A stretch of 64,000 bases of DNA from Fragilaria crotonensis (taxonomy: Eukaryota; Bacillariophyta; Fragilariophyceae; Fragilariales; Fragilariaceae): positions 149,880 to 213,879 of the forward strand of contig JAKSYS010000024.1 in assembly GCA_022925895.1 (NCBI GenBank), written 5' to 3'. How positions within the stretch are numbered: the first letter of the stretch is position 1; the number at the start of each line of letters is the position of its first letter. Shown piece after piece: positions 21,877 to 33,439 of the stretch. Position numbers and translations under genes: made by a program. The notes below the pieces were generated by a model. That model was not told where the DNA came from. It saw nothing but the letters and a program-made list of their open reading frames with translations, and ran no database searches.

Positions 21877-22941
21877 TCCGATTAAATGTCATTCAAATGA
21901 CGTCGGCATACGACACGCCACTTAGAACCGGTGTAGAAAATTTAGCTCCACGTGGAAGCCATATAAGAAGGGAATTTCAGAATTATTCTTGAAAATATTC
22001 TTTCAACGCAAATCTGCCGCCGGCCCTCCCACTCACAGTCGAAATTTGAACGCTCACTTACATTATTTACAATTATATCTATGCATATATACATACAACA
22101 CACGATACCAGTACATGTACTCCTGTACAATAAATATAACACCACCTCGTCTATACTCCAGTATTGTACTCATATGCACCAGCTGCGGCACAAATCGATT
22201 CATAAAATACGACGAAGACAAAACTACGACCTTTTGATACTGCATTTCTACAGGAGCGGGTCGTCGACTGTACTCCAGTAGCGCAGTTGACATGTACAGT
22301 GTACTCCGAGTACAGTACTGGAGTACCTGGTACACTACTACCGGTAGATATGAAATCATGCTACTACAAACTACAATACGTCGATACGAACGCAACTACT
22401 ACAGTACGACTAAAATGCTACTACCTGGTTCTCCGGTACGTCGGTACCAGTGCTCGTACGCCGGTGTTGCTGTTGTCAAGTGAGACCCATCAAAAAATGC
22501 TCTGAAAATCAATCAAAACAGGTTCACTCCCATTGTCATTACAAATGACTGCCTACAATTGCTACAAGTAAAGAAGACAAAGACTGGAAGTAAGAAAAAG
22601 GGTCAACTACAAGAGAAATGGACCCACAGTTGAGGGTCCATTGTCACAAATTACAATTTGGTATTTTGTGTAAACCGGATGCGTTCTACCGGTAGACTAA
22701 GACATACATTGACCTCCGTTTCTACGTCTTTTCTACGTTCCTGTGTAGGATTATACCGGAGCGCCCGTACAAGTCAAATTCAAAATTCAGCGCGGCTCAA
22801 ACGAGCACAAAACGGCCATGTAGCCGGCCGGTCCGAGCGTGCCAGATTATTTGACGGACGATGAAATCAGAAACGGATGAGTTTTTTTTTCAGGATTCCT
22901 ATGATGTCACGAAAACGTCACATGAATGACATTTAATCGGA
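21877..22941. mobile_element. 1.07-kb non-autonomous inverted-repeat element
   Basis: The left end starts TCCGATTAAATGTCATTCA (21877) and the right end is its near-perfect reverse complement, ending at 22941; the arms match over about 28 bases, with AAA/TTT also paired outside. A possible degenerate 9-bp target repeat (6 of 9) lies outside (21865-21873, 22945-22953). The left arm ends in TGACGTCGGCA. About 23 of 32 bases match the ends of the 12.5-kb element at 30752-43266, so it may be mobilised by that transposase. It has no coding capacity. Its interior (about 22440-22660) resembles the interior of the element at 43406-44463, including a tract around CTACAATTGCTACA. Confidence 0.75.
22460..22655. 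repeat. Dispersed repeat shared with 43960-44170
   Basis: Shared words in the same order include GTTGTC, CATTGTCA, ACAATTGCTACA and CAGTTGAGGGTCCAT; similarity is roughly two thirds to three quarters by eye. In this copy ATGGACCC and GGGTCCAT can pair around an 8-base loop (22617-22640). Confidence 0.55.
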
Positions 22942-23254
22942 TTTGAGGTTTCAGTTATTCAGATACGTCGCTTCCTACAAGCAGATCATACATACTGTAG
23001 AAACTGTAAAACGATGCACAGGAGTGAGTAGTAATACCAGTACCACGAATACGTTGGGAAGCGCATGATATGTTCAACGATTATATGAATGCTCGACTAC
23101 GTGTGTACTTCGTGAATCGTAATCCAGTACTCGGAGTACTACGTATGCCCCCTCACAAAAGGCTACATCTGATGGAAGAACACATGTACAAGGACTTCTC
23201 TTCCGACATTAATCATTAAGCCAAGCGATAGCGATAACGAAGACAAGGACGACA

Positions 23255-24079
23255 ATGAAACATGCGTTCCAAGCTCTTCCGTTGAATACGGTTCTTGGTC
23301 ACATTGGTGTGGGCATGGCTAGTGCATCCTTTTGGCGAGGTGCATGGTACATGTTGGATGACTGTCTCTATCCCGGAGATCCATTCCGTTCTGCCATGGC
23401 ATCCTTCGGTCTTGGTACTGTTGGAATGCTAGCTTCGCAAGGATTGGTGAATAAGATGGATGCATTGGCCGCCACAACGTCAAACACCGTCTTTTCTCTT
23501 CATTCACATTCCAAAGGCGTTGGAATTTGGCATTGGCGAATCGGCCAAGTGGCGCGCTTTGGAGCAATCTACGCCCTTGCCGGAAGCTGCATATTGATAT
23601 GGCGCGGCACATGGGTCATGTGGGATGTCGTGTACGAACATGCCCACCACTGTCCTATTCAAAAGACGGGACCTCGCGCCACGGATGAACATCACGCAAC
23701 CTATTCGGGTCTCGTGTCGCATCTCACGGCCGTGGTAGGTCTGCTGTCCTGCGGACTCTTTGCATCCGTCTTGGCACCTCCAGCGGCCGTGGCCGTCGTG
23801 ACGAATGCTGCAGTCACAGCCGCCTCGCGTCCACAAGTACGAAATTCAGCCTCGTTGCACTTGCCCCGATCGTACGCGTTGATGCACACTACAACATTGT
23901 CACGACACGCTGCAACATCATCTGCTGTTCGAAAGCACATTTCGCCTCGAAACGATCGAGTTTTGGCCAGGCCCTCGTCTTTCACATTCGGTATGCAAGG
24001 TAGCGGTGGCGTCATGGGAATGAGTAGCGCAGCACAATCGGGCGCTCGTCGTATATTCTCTGCATCGACGTTTGGTTGA
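23255..24079 (+). CDS. Small multi-pass membrane protein with two WRGxW motifs
   Basis: 274 residues, single exon. Hydrophobic segments near residues 12-30, 48-65, 100-120 and 155-190. Two related half-repeats are visible: GMASASFWRGAWYMLDD and GSCILIWRGTWVMWDVVYE, i.e. a W-R-G-x-W-x-x-x-D pattern twice. That pattern recalls the Fuseless-type family of membrane proteins, but I am not sure. The C-terminal 90 residues are basic and Ser-rich and look disordered. A reverse-strand frame overlaps it but has no coding character. Function unknown. Confidence 0.6.
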   Translation: MKHAFQALPLNTVLGHIGVGMASASFWRGAWYMLDDCLYPGDPFRSAMASFGLGTVGMLASQGLVNKMDALAATTSNTVFSLHSHSKGVGIWHWRIGQVARFGAIYALAGSCILIWRGTWVMWDVVYEHAHHCPIQKTGPRATDEHHATYSGLVSHLTAVVGLLSCGLFASVLAPPAAVAVVTNAAVTAASRPQVRNSASLHLPRSYALMHTTTLSRHAATSSAVRKHISPRNDRVLARPSSFTFGMQGSGGVMGMSSAAQSGARRIFSASTFG

Positions 24080-24497
24080 TCGTTCCATCGTTTAGAGTGG
24101 TCTTTGGGAACTCGAAGTACTGCATGTACTTTGACACCGCGTTGGAGGTTAAGTAGTACGGATACGGGACAATCGGAGCAGGATTGGCTGCTCGAATGAA
24201 CGGTACACTTTTCGACGGGACGCCGAAGTAGCACTCGGAATTGTGGGCAATGTCGTTCGAGTTGCGGACACTTGGTCTCTGACGATTGATACGTGTGTTT
24301 TGCTGCAGTCACGCTTTCATCGCGTGGACTGTATTACGTTGATTTTGTGCATGCGGTTCTCCAACAGTCGCCTAAGATTCGACGACAAGGATGTCAAATC
24401 CTTGTTCGAGATTCTGTGAACTGTTTTAAGACATTTCGTGTGGTTCCCTACGTATGTTAAGGTTGCATTAACAATAATTTTGATTATATTTGAATTG
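24080..24497. other. Intergenic DNA
   Basis: No gene seen. The last 40 bases (TTTTGATTATATTTGAATTGT) resemble the downstream flanks of the other small-protein paralogues, so the duplicated unit probably begins here. Confidence 0.4.
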
Positions 24498-25040
24498 TCA
24501 TGTTACCTTGTTGTTGTCCAGATCGTTGCGGCAACTCCGGGTGCATCTTTTTGGCGCCACAGGAAATTCCAAAGAAAACAGACCTCGCTCAATAGCATCA
24601 CCAAGTTTTTCGGCAAGAAGTCCCGCCAGTTCCGACAATGGTAAATCGTTCTCGTCTCGATCAGTTTGAGAGGGAGAGTTGCCAATCTCCTCTTCTGGGT
24701 AGTCAAGCAATATATCCCTGCGTTTGGTTTCCAGGAATTTTTGAGCTTCAAAACAGGCCTCCCTTGAAACCGATCGAAGTGATTCTCGTCGTCGGTTTTG
24801 CTTGAAACAAGAATGCGATGAAATGCACAACTCTTCCGTCGTCAAGCGGTCCGGTCGCTTCGTTTGACTAGTAGTACAAGTCGCTCCATGACGACGGTTT
24901 CGACGACGTGATTCAATTTTGCCTGTTTTCTCGTTCACTTCGTGAAGAGGAGCAATAACGCTGGTCCGATGATCAACAGTACTCCGAGGAGAACACTCGA
25001 TTTCCTTTGGGATGGGGAATCTTCGATGCGATGCATTCAT
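24498..25040 (-). CDS. Small paralogous protein, copy 1 (PIPKEIE / RRRESL / LAGLLAEKL family)
   Basis: 180 residues, no known domain recognised. Three conserved blocks define the family in this window: an N-terminal RRFPIPKEIE; a middle NRRRESLRSVSREACFEAQKF; and a C-terminal DLPLSELAGLLAEKLGDAIERG that should form an amphipathic helix. Between them are basic Arg/Ser-rich and acidic variable stretches that look disordered. No signal peptide or membrane segment. First of five minus-strand copies spread over 30 kb. Conservation of the blocks with divergence elsewhere supports real coding. Confidence 0.7.
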   Translation of the reverse strand: MNASHRRFPIPKEIECSPRSTVDHRTSVIAPLHEVNEKTGKIESRRRNRRHGATCTTSQTKRPDRLTTEELCISSHSCFKQNRRRESLRSVSREACFEAQKFLETKRRDILLDYPEEEIGNSPSQTDRDENDLPLSELAGLLAEKLGDAIERGLFSLEFPVAPKRCTRSCRNDLDNNKVT

Positions 25041-26937
25041 GATGATGGTTACACCTGTTATTGTGTTTCTTGATTTCCTTTTTGGACCAGTGGCGCGCCG
25101 GTATTTGTGTGTGTGTGATGATGAGTGTGTGTTGGGATGTCGAGAGTCAAGCAGTGTCTCGTGTGTGCAACATTTTCGCCCTTGTTTTACTGTGTGAGAG
25201 GGAACTCTCGACCGGGAACGAATGCGAATTCTCCATGATTGTTACTTCAAGTTCTGGTTTTGTGGTTCAACTCAATTGGTCACATGCACATTGTATGATC
25301 GTAGAAACAAAAAAGTTCGCATTTGTTCGTCCGTGCCATCATGTCATTGTCCTAACTACTCGTGTAACTGCATTGAAACTTCAAACATGAATCATGTTAT
25401 GGTACTTCGACAGCGATGGAAGAAGGATAATCCAGTATTGTCATGATTACATTTAAGATGGCATCTTGAGTGTTGCTCCCCGCTGACGCCCGAGGACCGA
25501 CCCTACGTCATCAGAATTCTTCCTGAACAGATCTTGGAGTTGCAGCGAGGAGTAGTACGTAGCAGTAATTTGTCCATGCTCGTGTTAACTTTTTGTGGGT
25601 CGGTTGACAGTACTCGGAGTGGAAAGAAACAAAGAAACTGCACAGGAGTAGTAAACAGCGTACCAGTAACTACGGTATTAATGGAGCAGACGTACTCCGA
25701 GTCTTTGTAGTATGAAACAGGCGGTCATCTCACTGCGCTTCTCTGCTAGAGCAACCGGTAGTAGCAATTGGATTTTGAAGGTGGTGAACGCACGCCATTT
25801 CTCCAGATACTCCGATCCCATCAGAATGCAGAATTCAGTGATATCCTAGTCGCAACAGGCTGCTGTCCATGCCATGATTTTGTAATTCTTCAGCAAATGA
25901 GCTCCGACCCGGCTTGAAGCAAAGCGTCTCATGGCCAGGAATGTTCGCAGATACCCTGTCCTACAAATCCATTGTCACACGCCGAATAGCGCTTTTCAAC
26001 AATTGCAAGAACACTTAATCATGTACAAGAACTCGTAATTGACAGACACTGGCATCTACGGTAGTTCCGCGTGTGAGATGCTGCCAACCACCATTATGCT
26101 GCGAGTCATGGTGAATGGTACGTGTTGTTGTTGATGCTGTCCATTGGACTTTAGCTTCTCAGCTCTAACCTTTTTCTTATTGTCTAATAGACGATGAATA
26201 TCGGTTCGCAGCGCATAGCAGCAGCCATGCCGTAACTGAACGACTTGAGTTGCCACTGTCACGTTAACTTGGAGTGGAAGAGTTGACAGCGTTGACAAGA
26301 GCCAACACGGACGAAGTAGGGTACACACTCGAAGTTATCGAACGAGTCATCACGGCTTTATTGACATTGTTGCGATTGGTTCAACGCGGACGCTTCACCA
26401 TTCCTCGGTTCATTCAAAGAGGGATTTGCCTCATACGATGCAACTGCACCGTCAGTTCAAGCCGGTGGATCTTATCCACTCTACGAAACTCGTCGTAGTT
26501 GAATCTCATGAAGCAGCCCAAGACGCTATACTGCCTGAGAGATTGCCCCAGAATTGCCTATTGGATATCAAGGTCAGAGTCCATGTATTGACCTACGGAA
26601 ATCGTGTTCAAGGATTCCATATTATTTACCTCGTCAAGAGCTTGAAGCGTGCACAAATATCAAATAGATAGAGTCGCGCAGCATGATTCGCTGTTCGAAT
26701 TTCGCCCTGATGATGTTGACAATCGACAGAGCGAGATCGGAGAAGCTCGATAACGTCGCTTTCGGGACTCTAACTATTCTGGTTTCACCAAATTCTGCGC
26801 ATGGCGGAGTATCAGGTGGAAGTCAATGAGATGGGTTTGTACGACAACCATGCCAAAATGTCCTTCATTCGAGGTCGCGTTCTCTATTTCAAACATGCAA
26901 ATACCCAAGAAACTAAGGAATAATGTGATGGCATTGA
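25041..26937. repeat. Non-coding DNA with relics of duplicated units
   Basis: No intact gene. The stretch around 26800-26930 (CGGAGTATCAGGT..., CCTTCATTCGAGGTCGCG) resembles 51040-51110 and 51255-51345. Short ORFs at 26274-26671 are of doubtful coding status. GTAC-type words are frequent at 25600-25710. Confidence 0.45.
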
Positions 26938-27468
26938 TTATATTTGACTTATTGCCCCTTCGTTTTCTTGGGAATGCTCAAGATTCACATCCTGGTACAT
27001 TTTCTTGCTGCTACCAAGCGAGAGTGAATCGTTAAAGGAGAACAAACCTCGCTCAACCGCATCATCAAGTTTTCCTGCCATGAGACCTGCTAACTCCGAC
27101 AACGATAATTCGTTCTCGTCTCGCACACGCTGAGACGTACAGTCGCAGCTCTCTTCGGAGTATTCAAGCAAAATCTCCATCTGTGTGGCTTCCATGAATT
27201 TTTGAGTCGCAGCGCAAGCCTGACTTGAAACTGCTCGAAGGGATTCTCGTCTTCGGTTTTGGTTGAAGCCAGTAGGTGGGGACGTGCAGAGTTGCGTTGC
27301 AGACTGCTTCGAGTGCTTCCTTCGTTTGGGATCACGTCGTCCGCTTCGTCGACGTGATTCGATTCTGCCTGCATCTTCGCCAGTTGTGTTGAGGGTCACA
27401 TCGTTGCAAGGACTGTTGTTGAACTCGATTTCCTTTGGGATGGGGAATGATCGATAAGCAGCATTCAT
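26938..27468 (-). CDS. Small paralogous protein, copy 2
   Basis: 176 residues. Contains YRSFPIPKEIEF at the start, NRRRESLRAVSSQACAATQKF in the middle and LSLSELAGLMAGKLDDAVER near the end, then a short Ser-rich and polar tail. It is closest to copy 3, including flanking DNA. The start ATG lies within a conserved context shared with the other copies. Function unknown; no targeting signal seen. Confidence 0.72.
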   Translation of the reverse strand: MNAAYRSFPIPKEIEFNNSPCNDVTLNTTGEDAGRIESRRRSGRRDPKRRKHSKQSATQLCTSPPTGFNQNRRRESLRAVSSQACAATQKFMEATQMEILLEYSEESCDCTSQRVRDENELSLSELAGLMAGKLDDAVERGLFSFNDSLSLGSSKKMYQDVNLEHSQENEGAISQI

Positions 27469-29015
27469 GGTTGAGTGCGTTTATGTCGAATACATGAGGC
27501 GGAGCAGAAATTTTGCGTTATCCAGATTATGTCCACTGTCCACTGTATGTCGAGAGTCATGACTTTTGACGAAGTCATCGCGAACACGTATCATATTCTC
27601 CATGACTTCTTCTCTGCAACACGCCCCTCCAAACATTTTCTTGGCCACGTGTACTTGAAGCAAATCGGTTGTTTTTGTCTTAGCAATGCCTATTCGGATG
27701 CAAAAATGATTTATCTATCATTTGTCATTTTGGGTTATCATAATAAATTTTTCGAAGTGACTCCGAAATGAATGCTCGGTCCGATGCATTTCAATGTGCG
27801 GGGTAACAGCATTGCATATGCAAGGACTCGGTGACACATGTCTCCCTGCGACGTGGTAGTCTTGCTGGCATTTTCAAAAAGACTCCAAAGGTGGGGTCAT
27901 CCTGCGAGAGGTGGTTGCACGCAGACTGCTGTGATACGGCTCGGAATTTGTACTCGCCGCTACAAGTACCAGTCCTCTTCATGATGCACTCGACGCGATG
28001 TGGTTCAACAATGTCGTTTGAACCATGAAAGGCCACTGAGAACGGACACAAGCCAACTGTTGATGGCACTTGGGATCACAAAACAATGACATTTGAATGA
28101 CTCAATCAGATCGGTTAAGCAACCTTGGGGCGGAAATCCTTTTTCGCGAGAAATCAGATCGGGAAGGAGCCACTTAGTCCAACGCAAGCGGCGGAATCCA
28201 TTTGAAGAGAAAACCAGTACGCAATAATAGGCAGTTCAAGACAGCTCTATACGAGAAGGCTTCTGAGTTTACAGAGACGAGTTACTGATCTGGGAACAAC
28301 GTGGTATTTCTTTTGAAGTTTTGATGTTGACACCATACGCAACGAGAGAGGGTGAGAGGTGTTTCGAGCACACCAGCTGATCTCGTTGGGTCAATGGGGT
28401 TGTCGTATTGCATCAATGTATTCAAATGAGAGAATTTTTATCATCCGGCTCAACCGAATCTTTGGTTTATGAGTACCAACCGAAGGATGCACTCGGATGT
28501 TGTTCATGGAACGAATTGGTTGGACTCCAGCGACCAATCTGCGATACTCGTAGAAGTCCCAATTCGTGGCCTCCTAACACTGGACTATCGATGCAGTGCA
28601 GTCTGATAGGGTACCCAATAAGTTATGCTTTTGTTTTCGAAAAATGAGAGTCTACCCACTCGACCTTCGGACATCATTTTATTAGCGACTCGTGAACACC
28701 AGGTACATCGACTGGACCTGATGCAAAATCATTAATCAGGAAAAAGTCGCGTTTCATACTCCCATCTCTAACACAGTTGTTAAATTGACATTCGGCCGAG
28801 CATCGAAAAACTCGGAGCTTACTGGTTACCATCGAGTGGTTCTGTGCTTGGTGGAGTGCCGTGTCGACGTCAATGTCAAAGATTTGCTGTACTTCAGCGA
28901 TTCCAAGGAATCATAAGAGGTAATGTTTACCATTTTCCAACATGCGCAATGCCTATAATTTAATAATCATAAAACGACATTGATTTTACTTGAATTATAG
29001 TCAGTACTTTCCTTG
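27469..29015. repeat. Non-coding flank of copies 2 and 3
   Basis: Upstream flank of copy 2 includes CGAAGTGACTCCGAAATGAA (27757) and GGTGGGGTCATCCTGC (27892), both repeated upstream of copy 3 (29780, 29910) and, in part, copy 4 (46277, 46398). So promoter-side DNA was duplicated along with the genes. No other gene recognised. Confidence 0.5.
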
Positions 29016-29519
29016 TCATAGTGGTATACTCTGATGATTCATATCCTTGTGCATTTTCTTGTTGCTACTAAGCGACGGTGAATCGTCAAACGAGAACAGA
29101 CCTCGTTCAACCGCATCATCAAGTTTTTCTGCCAGGAGACCAGCTAACGCTGACAACGATAGCTCGTTCTCGTCTCGTACACGAGAGCGAGAGTCGCAGC
29201 TCTCGTCCGTTGAATATTCAAGCAATATTTCCATGCGAGTGGTTTCCAAGAATTTTTGAGCCGCCGTACAAGCCGTACTTGAAACTGATCGAAGTGATTC
29301 TCGTCTTCGGACTTGCTTCAAGCTCATAGGTGGTGGTGTACACAAATGTGCCGATGACTGCTTGTTTGTGGGATCGCGTCGTCGGCTTCGACGAGATGAT
29401 CCTGTGGATCCGACTCTGCTTGTGTCGTCGCCCGTTGTATTGAGAGCAAAGACGTTGCCAAGACAATTGTTGAACTCGATTTCCTTTGGGATGGTACATG
29501 ATCGATTGGCGGAATTCAT
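29016..29519 (-). CDS. Small paralogous protein, copy 3
   Basis: 167 residues when started at the ATG (29519) that aligns with the paralogues; an open extension upstream to 29636 has no counterpart in them. Blocks: CTIPKEIEF, VRRRESLRSVSSTACTAAQKF and LSLSALAGLLAEKLDDAVER. A SRRSRRRDP basic stretch separates blocks 1 and 2. Nearest gene to the left end of the 12.5-kb element. Confidence 0.72.
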   Translation of the reverse strand: MNSANRSCTIPKEIEFNNCLGNVFALNTTGDDTSRVGSTGSSRRSRRRDPTNKQSSAHLCTPPPMSLKQVRRRESLRSVSSTACTAAQKFLETTRMEILLEYSTDESCDSRSRVRDENELSLSALAGLLAEKLDDAVERGLFSFDDSPSLSSNKKMHKDMNHQSIPL

Positions 29520-30751
29520 GGTTGCGAGTTGGTCGTTCGTGTATTGAGGAGTTCTTGATTTGTGTGCCTGTTTGTGCGTTCGTCGTTGTGTATTGTGGAG
29601 TTCGTGATTGTGTGCCTTGTGCGATGCCTTCACCAAGAATTCTAATCGACTTCAACCTTGAACTAGTTTTATCGTTGTGGTTCAACAAAACATGGTTTTT
29701 GTCTCGACGATGCTTCATCTGATCCTATATCTTTTTTCTACGATTACCTTTTTATGTTTGTTAGTAATAACAAATATTTCGAAGTGACTCCGAAACGAAT
29801 TCTCGGTCAGTTGCAGTTCGATATCGGTTCAACAACTGGCTTCACGCATTTCAGCATCACGATTTGGCATCTAAGGAATGAGTCTTTCTGGCATTCTCAG
29901 AAAAGTCAACGCGGGGTCATCCTGCATATGGTCCTTAGGTACTTACTGTAGGTTTCAACCCACGTCCCATTCAATGAGTTGTTGAATGATGCAAATTTCA
30001 ACTTGTGAATGAAGGATGATAGGATGATAGTCCGTGTTACGACTACCGGTAGGGTTCAATTACAGGATTCTCCGAGTACTACAGTACATTCTACATTGAT
30101 ATGCCATTCTTGCCAGTTTTGGCATCATTAGAAACCTTCTTGATGCGGTTGTAGTACGCAGCAACCTCTGTGAGCGGATATTTGTTTCCAAGTACGAAAG
30201 GCATTGCTGTCGAATGGGCGAAGACCTCTGCTTACCGCACCGCCCTTCTCTGAGTTATTGCCTCCTTTTTCCTCCTTTCTAGCTAGTTGCTGGAGTAGTG
30301 GTGGCACGGTCGTTTGCTTCTTTAGTTCTTCTGAATGTAATTGTTTAATAAAGTGAATTCACTACAATTACAAGTGTGTTGCTGTGCCAATAAAAAAACA
30401 AATCCATCACAACTGTATTTGTAGGAATGTTTTATCTCAGTAAAACTAATCTTGAATTAAACATGAGCGAACCCCTACATTGCAATCATCCCTTTGACTG
30501 TACTAGTAGTTGCTAACTCTATTAATTCCCTTGCATTTTGTTTGTTCGCAAATGCGACCATTCTGAATCACATTCGTTGGCATATGTCTTACTTTGTTTA
30601 GTGCGTCCTACTATTGGTCGATGTTGACATGTTGACCCCTCAGTATGTAGCTCTATTCGTTGGTTTGTTCATGCACTGATAGATGAGATAACGAGGATGT
30701 GACCAATGTCCAGCCGTCGTCCGTCTGACCTTCATTCTCGTACATATGAGA
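29520..30751. other. Upstream flank of copy 3 and DNA left of the large element
   Basis: Shares blocks with the upstream flanks of copies 2 and 4 up to about 29930. From 30000 to 30750 nothing recognisable. Confidence 0.45.
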
Positions 30752-30783
30752 TCCGATTAGGTTTCACCAATTTGACGTCAGCA
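30752..30783 (+). repeat. Left terminal inverted repeat of the 12.5-kb element
   Basis: Begins TCCGATTAGGTTTCACC and ends TTGACGTCAGCA; identical in reverse complement to the right end. Contains the palindrome TGACGTCA. Confidence 0.88.
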
Positions 30784-31103
30784 CCCACGTCACAGTAATA
30801 AACTACAGTGAGTCCTCCTGTAGAAGATTTTTGAAGACATCGGAAATTTGAATGGCTGACAAAACACGGAATCTTTGTTGTTGACTTCTGTCGGCGCTTT
30901 TCCTAACGCGCATGTCAACCCTTTGTCATGCCAGAAAGATAACTGCTACATATCTCCTTCTATCAGTGATTCATGTGTTTCCCTTGTTTTGAATCACTCG
31001 AACTTACATTACTTTGTATTCGATTACAACCTAGTAGGGTTGCAAATCTCCTTGAATACAAGTACACTTTTCTTCTTAATCAACACCAACAGAACTTTCT
31101 TTC

Positions 31104-31785
31104 TGTACGAATTTCGATCTTCAAATAGTCTCGAATGGACAAGTAACAGTGTGTCAGTATGATGACGACTATTTTGTGTACGAATTTCGATCTTCAAATA
31201 GTCACGAATGAACAAGTAACAGTATGCCAGTAAGAAGACGACTATTTGGTGTACGAATTTCGATCTTCAAATAGTCACGAATGAACAAGTAACAGTATGT
31301 CAGTACGATGCGACTATTTGGTGTACAAATTTCGATCTTCAAATAGTCGCGAATGGACAAGTAACAGTATGCCAGTAAGAAGACGACTATTTGGTGTACG
31401 AATTTCGATCTTCAAATAGTCACGAATGAACAAGTAACAGTATGTCAGTACGATGCGACTATTTGGTGTACAAATTTCGATCTTCAAATAGTCGCGAATG
31501 GACAAGTAACAGTATGACAGTAAGAAGACGACTATTTGGTGTACGAATTTCGATCTTCAAATAGTCACGAATGAACAAGTAACAGTATGACAGTACGATG
31601 ACGACTATATGGTGTACGAATTTCGATCTTCAAATAGTCACGAATGAACAAGTAACACTATGACAGTACGATGACGACTATTTGGTGTACGAATTTTGTT
31701 CTTCAAATAGTCACGAATGAACAAGTAACACTATGACAGTAAGAAGACGACTATTTGGTGTACAAATTTTGACCTTCAAATAGGC
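31104..31785. repeat. Palindromic 73-bp tandem array 1
   Basis: About ten units with period 72-73. Each unit has a core GACTATTTG ... CAAATAGTC (9-bp inverted arms around GTGTACGAATTTCGATCTT) and a linker containing GAACAAGTAACAGTATG. Less regular at both edges. It lies between the left end of the element and the 3' end of the DUF6824 gene. Same orientation as array 2. Confidence 0.92.
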
Positions 31786-31817
31786 TACTACATACAGCAT
31801 GTACGACTACGATGAAC

Positions 31818-33412
31818 TCATTTCTTGCATTCTTCATCCGAAGTACTGTAATTGCCGTCCCGAATTAATGTTTGCTTCCAAACACTTTGTCTATTGAAAC
31901 ACACGTTGCACCACCAAGTGTTTTCGAGCTTTCTCTTTTCATTGCAACACATGGAACATACATGCTTCTTACATTTCCGACACGAGTGCTTTGAAGGCTT
32001 ATTGCATTCAATACAAGCATCATCCTCGTCACCAGCTTTCTTACTTCCTGTCATCCGCTCTTTTGAAGGCTTATTGCATTCAATACAAGCATCATCCTTC
32101 TCACCAGCTTTCAAACTTCCTGTCATCCGCTGTTTTGAAGGTTGCTTGCATTCAATGCCAGCATCATTGTCGTCACCAGCTTTCCTCTTTCCCGTCACCG
32201 TACTTTGTTTCCCAAAGTACACTGATTTCCTTAGACGATCCCGAACCTCTTTCCTTACTTTTTCTGTGTTGACACCTTTCCAAACGTTTTCCTCTTTATT
32301 GACAAAGATGTAACCTTTTTTCCGCATCTCCTCTAGCACTTCACCTGCAATATTGTCCTTAGCGCTTTCTGTTCGACTTTCAAACGTGGCATCTGCAGCT
32401 CTTCGGATTATCCGACGGAAAGCCATGTTTGGTGGATGTCCCTTTGGTTCATCGCGTTTACGTACTACAATACCATTTGGCGGTAGAGATGTACTTTCAA
32501 ATGGACCTGGTCCGGCCTCCAATTCATTTATTGACGGCGTCATGCCCTCCCCTTCTTTTTCGTTACACACACGTTTCATTCGCGATCTAATATACGCCAT
32601 TCCACCATCGTATGTTTTTTCCTTCCACCCTTTTTTTTCTGTCATCTCGAGGAAACGAAATCCCTCCTTTTTTAGAGTTGTGTAAATGGTACGCTGCACC
32701 TCATATTTTTCTGCCTGATTAGCTGCTGACAAGTGCATTTTCTTGAAGTCCAATGTGCGATCAAGGTACGGAATGCATTTGCGGTGCCCCTTCCCACACA
32801 GTACATCCTTTTTCCCAGGTTTGGCGATTATCGAAACACTTTCATTTTCCTTTTCAAAATTATCGCGTATAAACTTCAACGCATTTTCGACAAATGGCAA
32901 TGGAGACTTCTCGTGTGAAAGAGCAAGGATTTGCCAACACAGATTCTTCTTCTCATCTTCTGATGCAGCATATTCGAAGTCCTTCTTTAAACTTGAAATA
33001 AATGTAGCAATATGCTGTATAGACAATGGCACAAATTCACTTCCCTGCGAGAGCGCCGTGGTCGTATGTGCTCCATCAGGCATCTTTTCGGTGTCTTGAA
33101 TCTTTTCTGGTGATGTATGATCTTGTTCCTGTACTGCCTCTGCTTCACCCTTTCGTGCTGGCGACTTCGTCAACGATGGATCATCCTGCTTTCGCTGGCC
33201 TAGACCACCCGACTGCTCTTCACCACTATCCGTCTTCCCTTTTTCTTTGTTTGTCGAGGCTTTCGCGAAGTCTTTCGCAACCGCTTCGCTACATCATCAT
33301 TATTCATCTGGCACAAATCTGTTTCCCTGCCAAGCAACACTCTTTCTTTCGACAAAGGTTGCCACTGCAATATCTTGGCTAAATCAGGAAACGCATGTCG
33401 TGGTCCGGGCAT
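31818..33412 (-). CDS. DUF6824 protein with cysteine-rich C-terminus (one frame break near the start)
   Basis: The main frame (33173-31818) has 451 residues. Residues about 122-200 contain DVLCGKGHRKCIPY ... NQAEKYEVQRTIYTTLKKEGFRFLE ... GMAYIRSRMKR, the diatom-type DUF6824 domain. A second, weaker helical block resembling the same domain follows at about 255-320. Then come three near-identical repeats with C-I-E-C-(N/K)-(K/Q)-P-S-K, and a zinc-finger-like tail SCRKCKKHVCSMCC ... WWCNVCF. A frame starting at 33412 (MPGPRHAFPDLAKIL) joins it if one base is corrected in the A5G3 run near 33240, so 33412 is probably the real start. Possible DNA-binding regulator or transposition accessory protein; role not known. 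Confidence 0.75.
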
Positions 33413-33439
33413 CGTTAGTTTCCAACGAAAGCGACCGTT

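Noticed and set aside
30875-31505. Short frames in the repeat arrays
   Set aside because: They are translations of the 73-bp repeats and repeat themselves.
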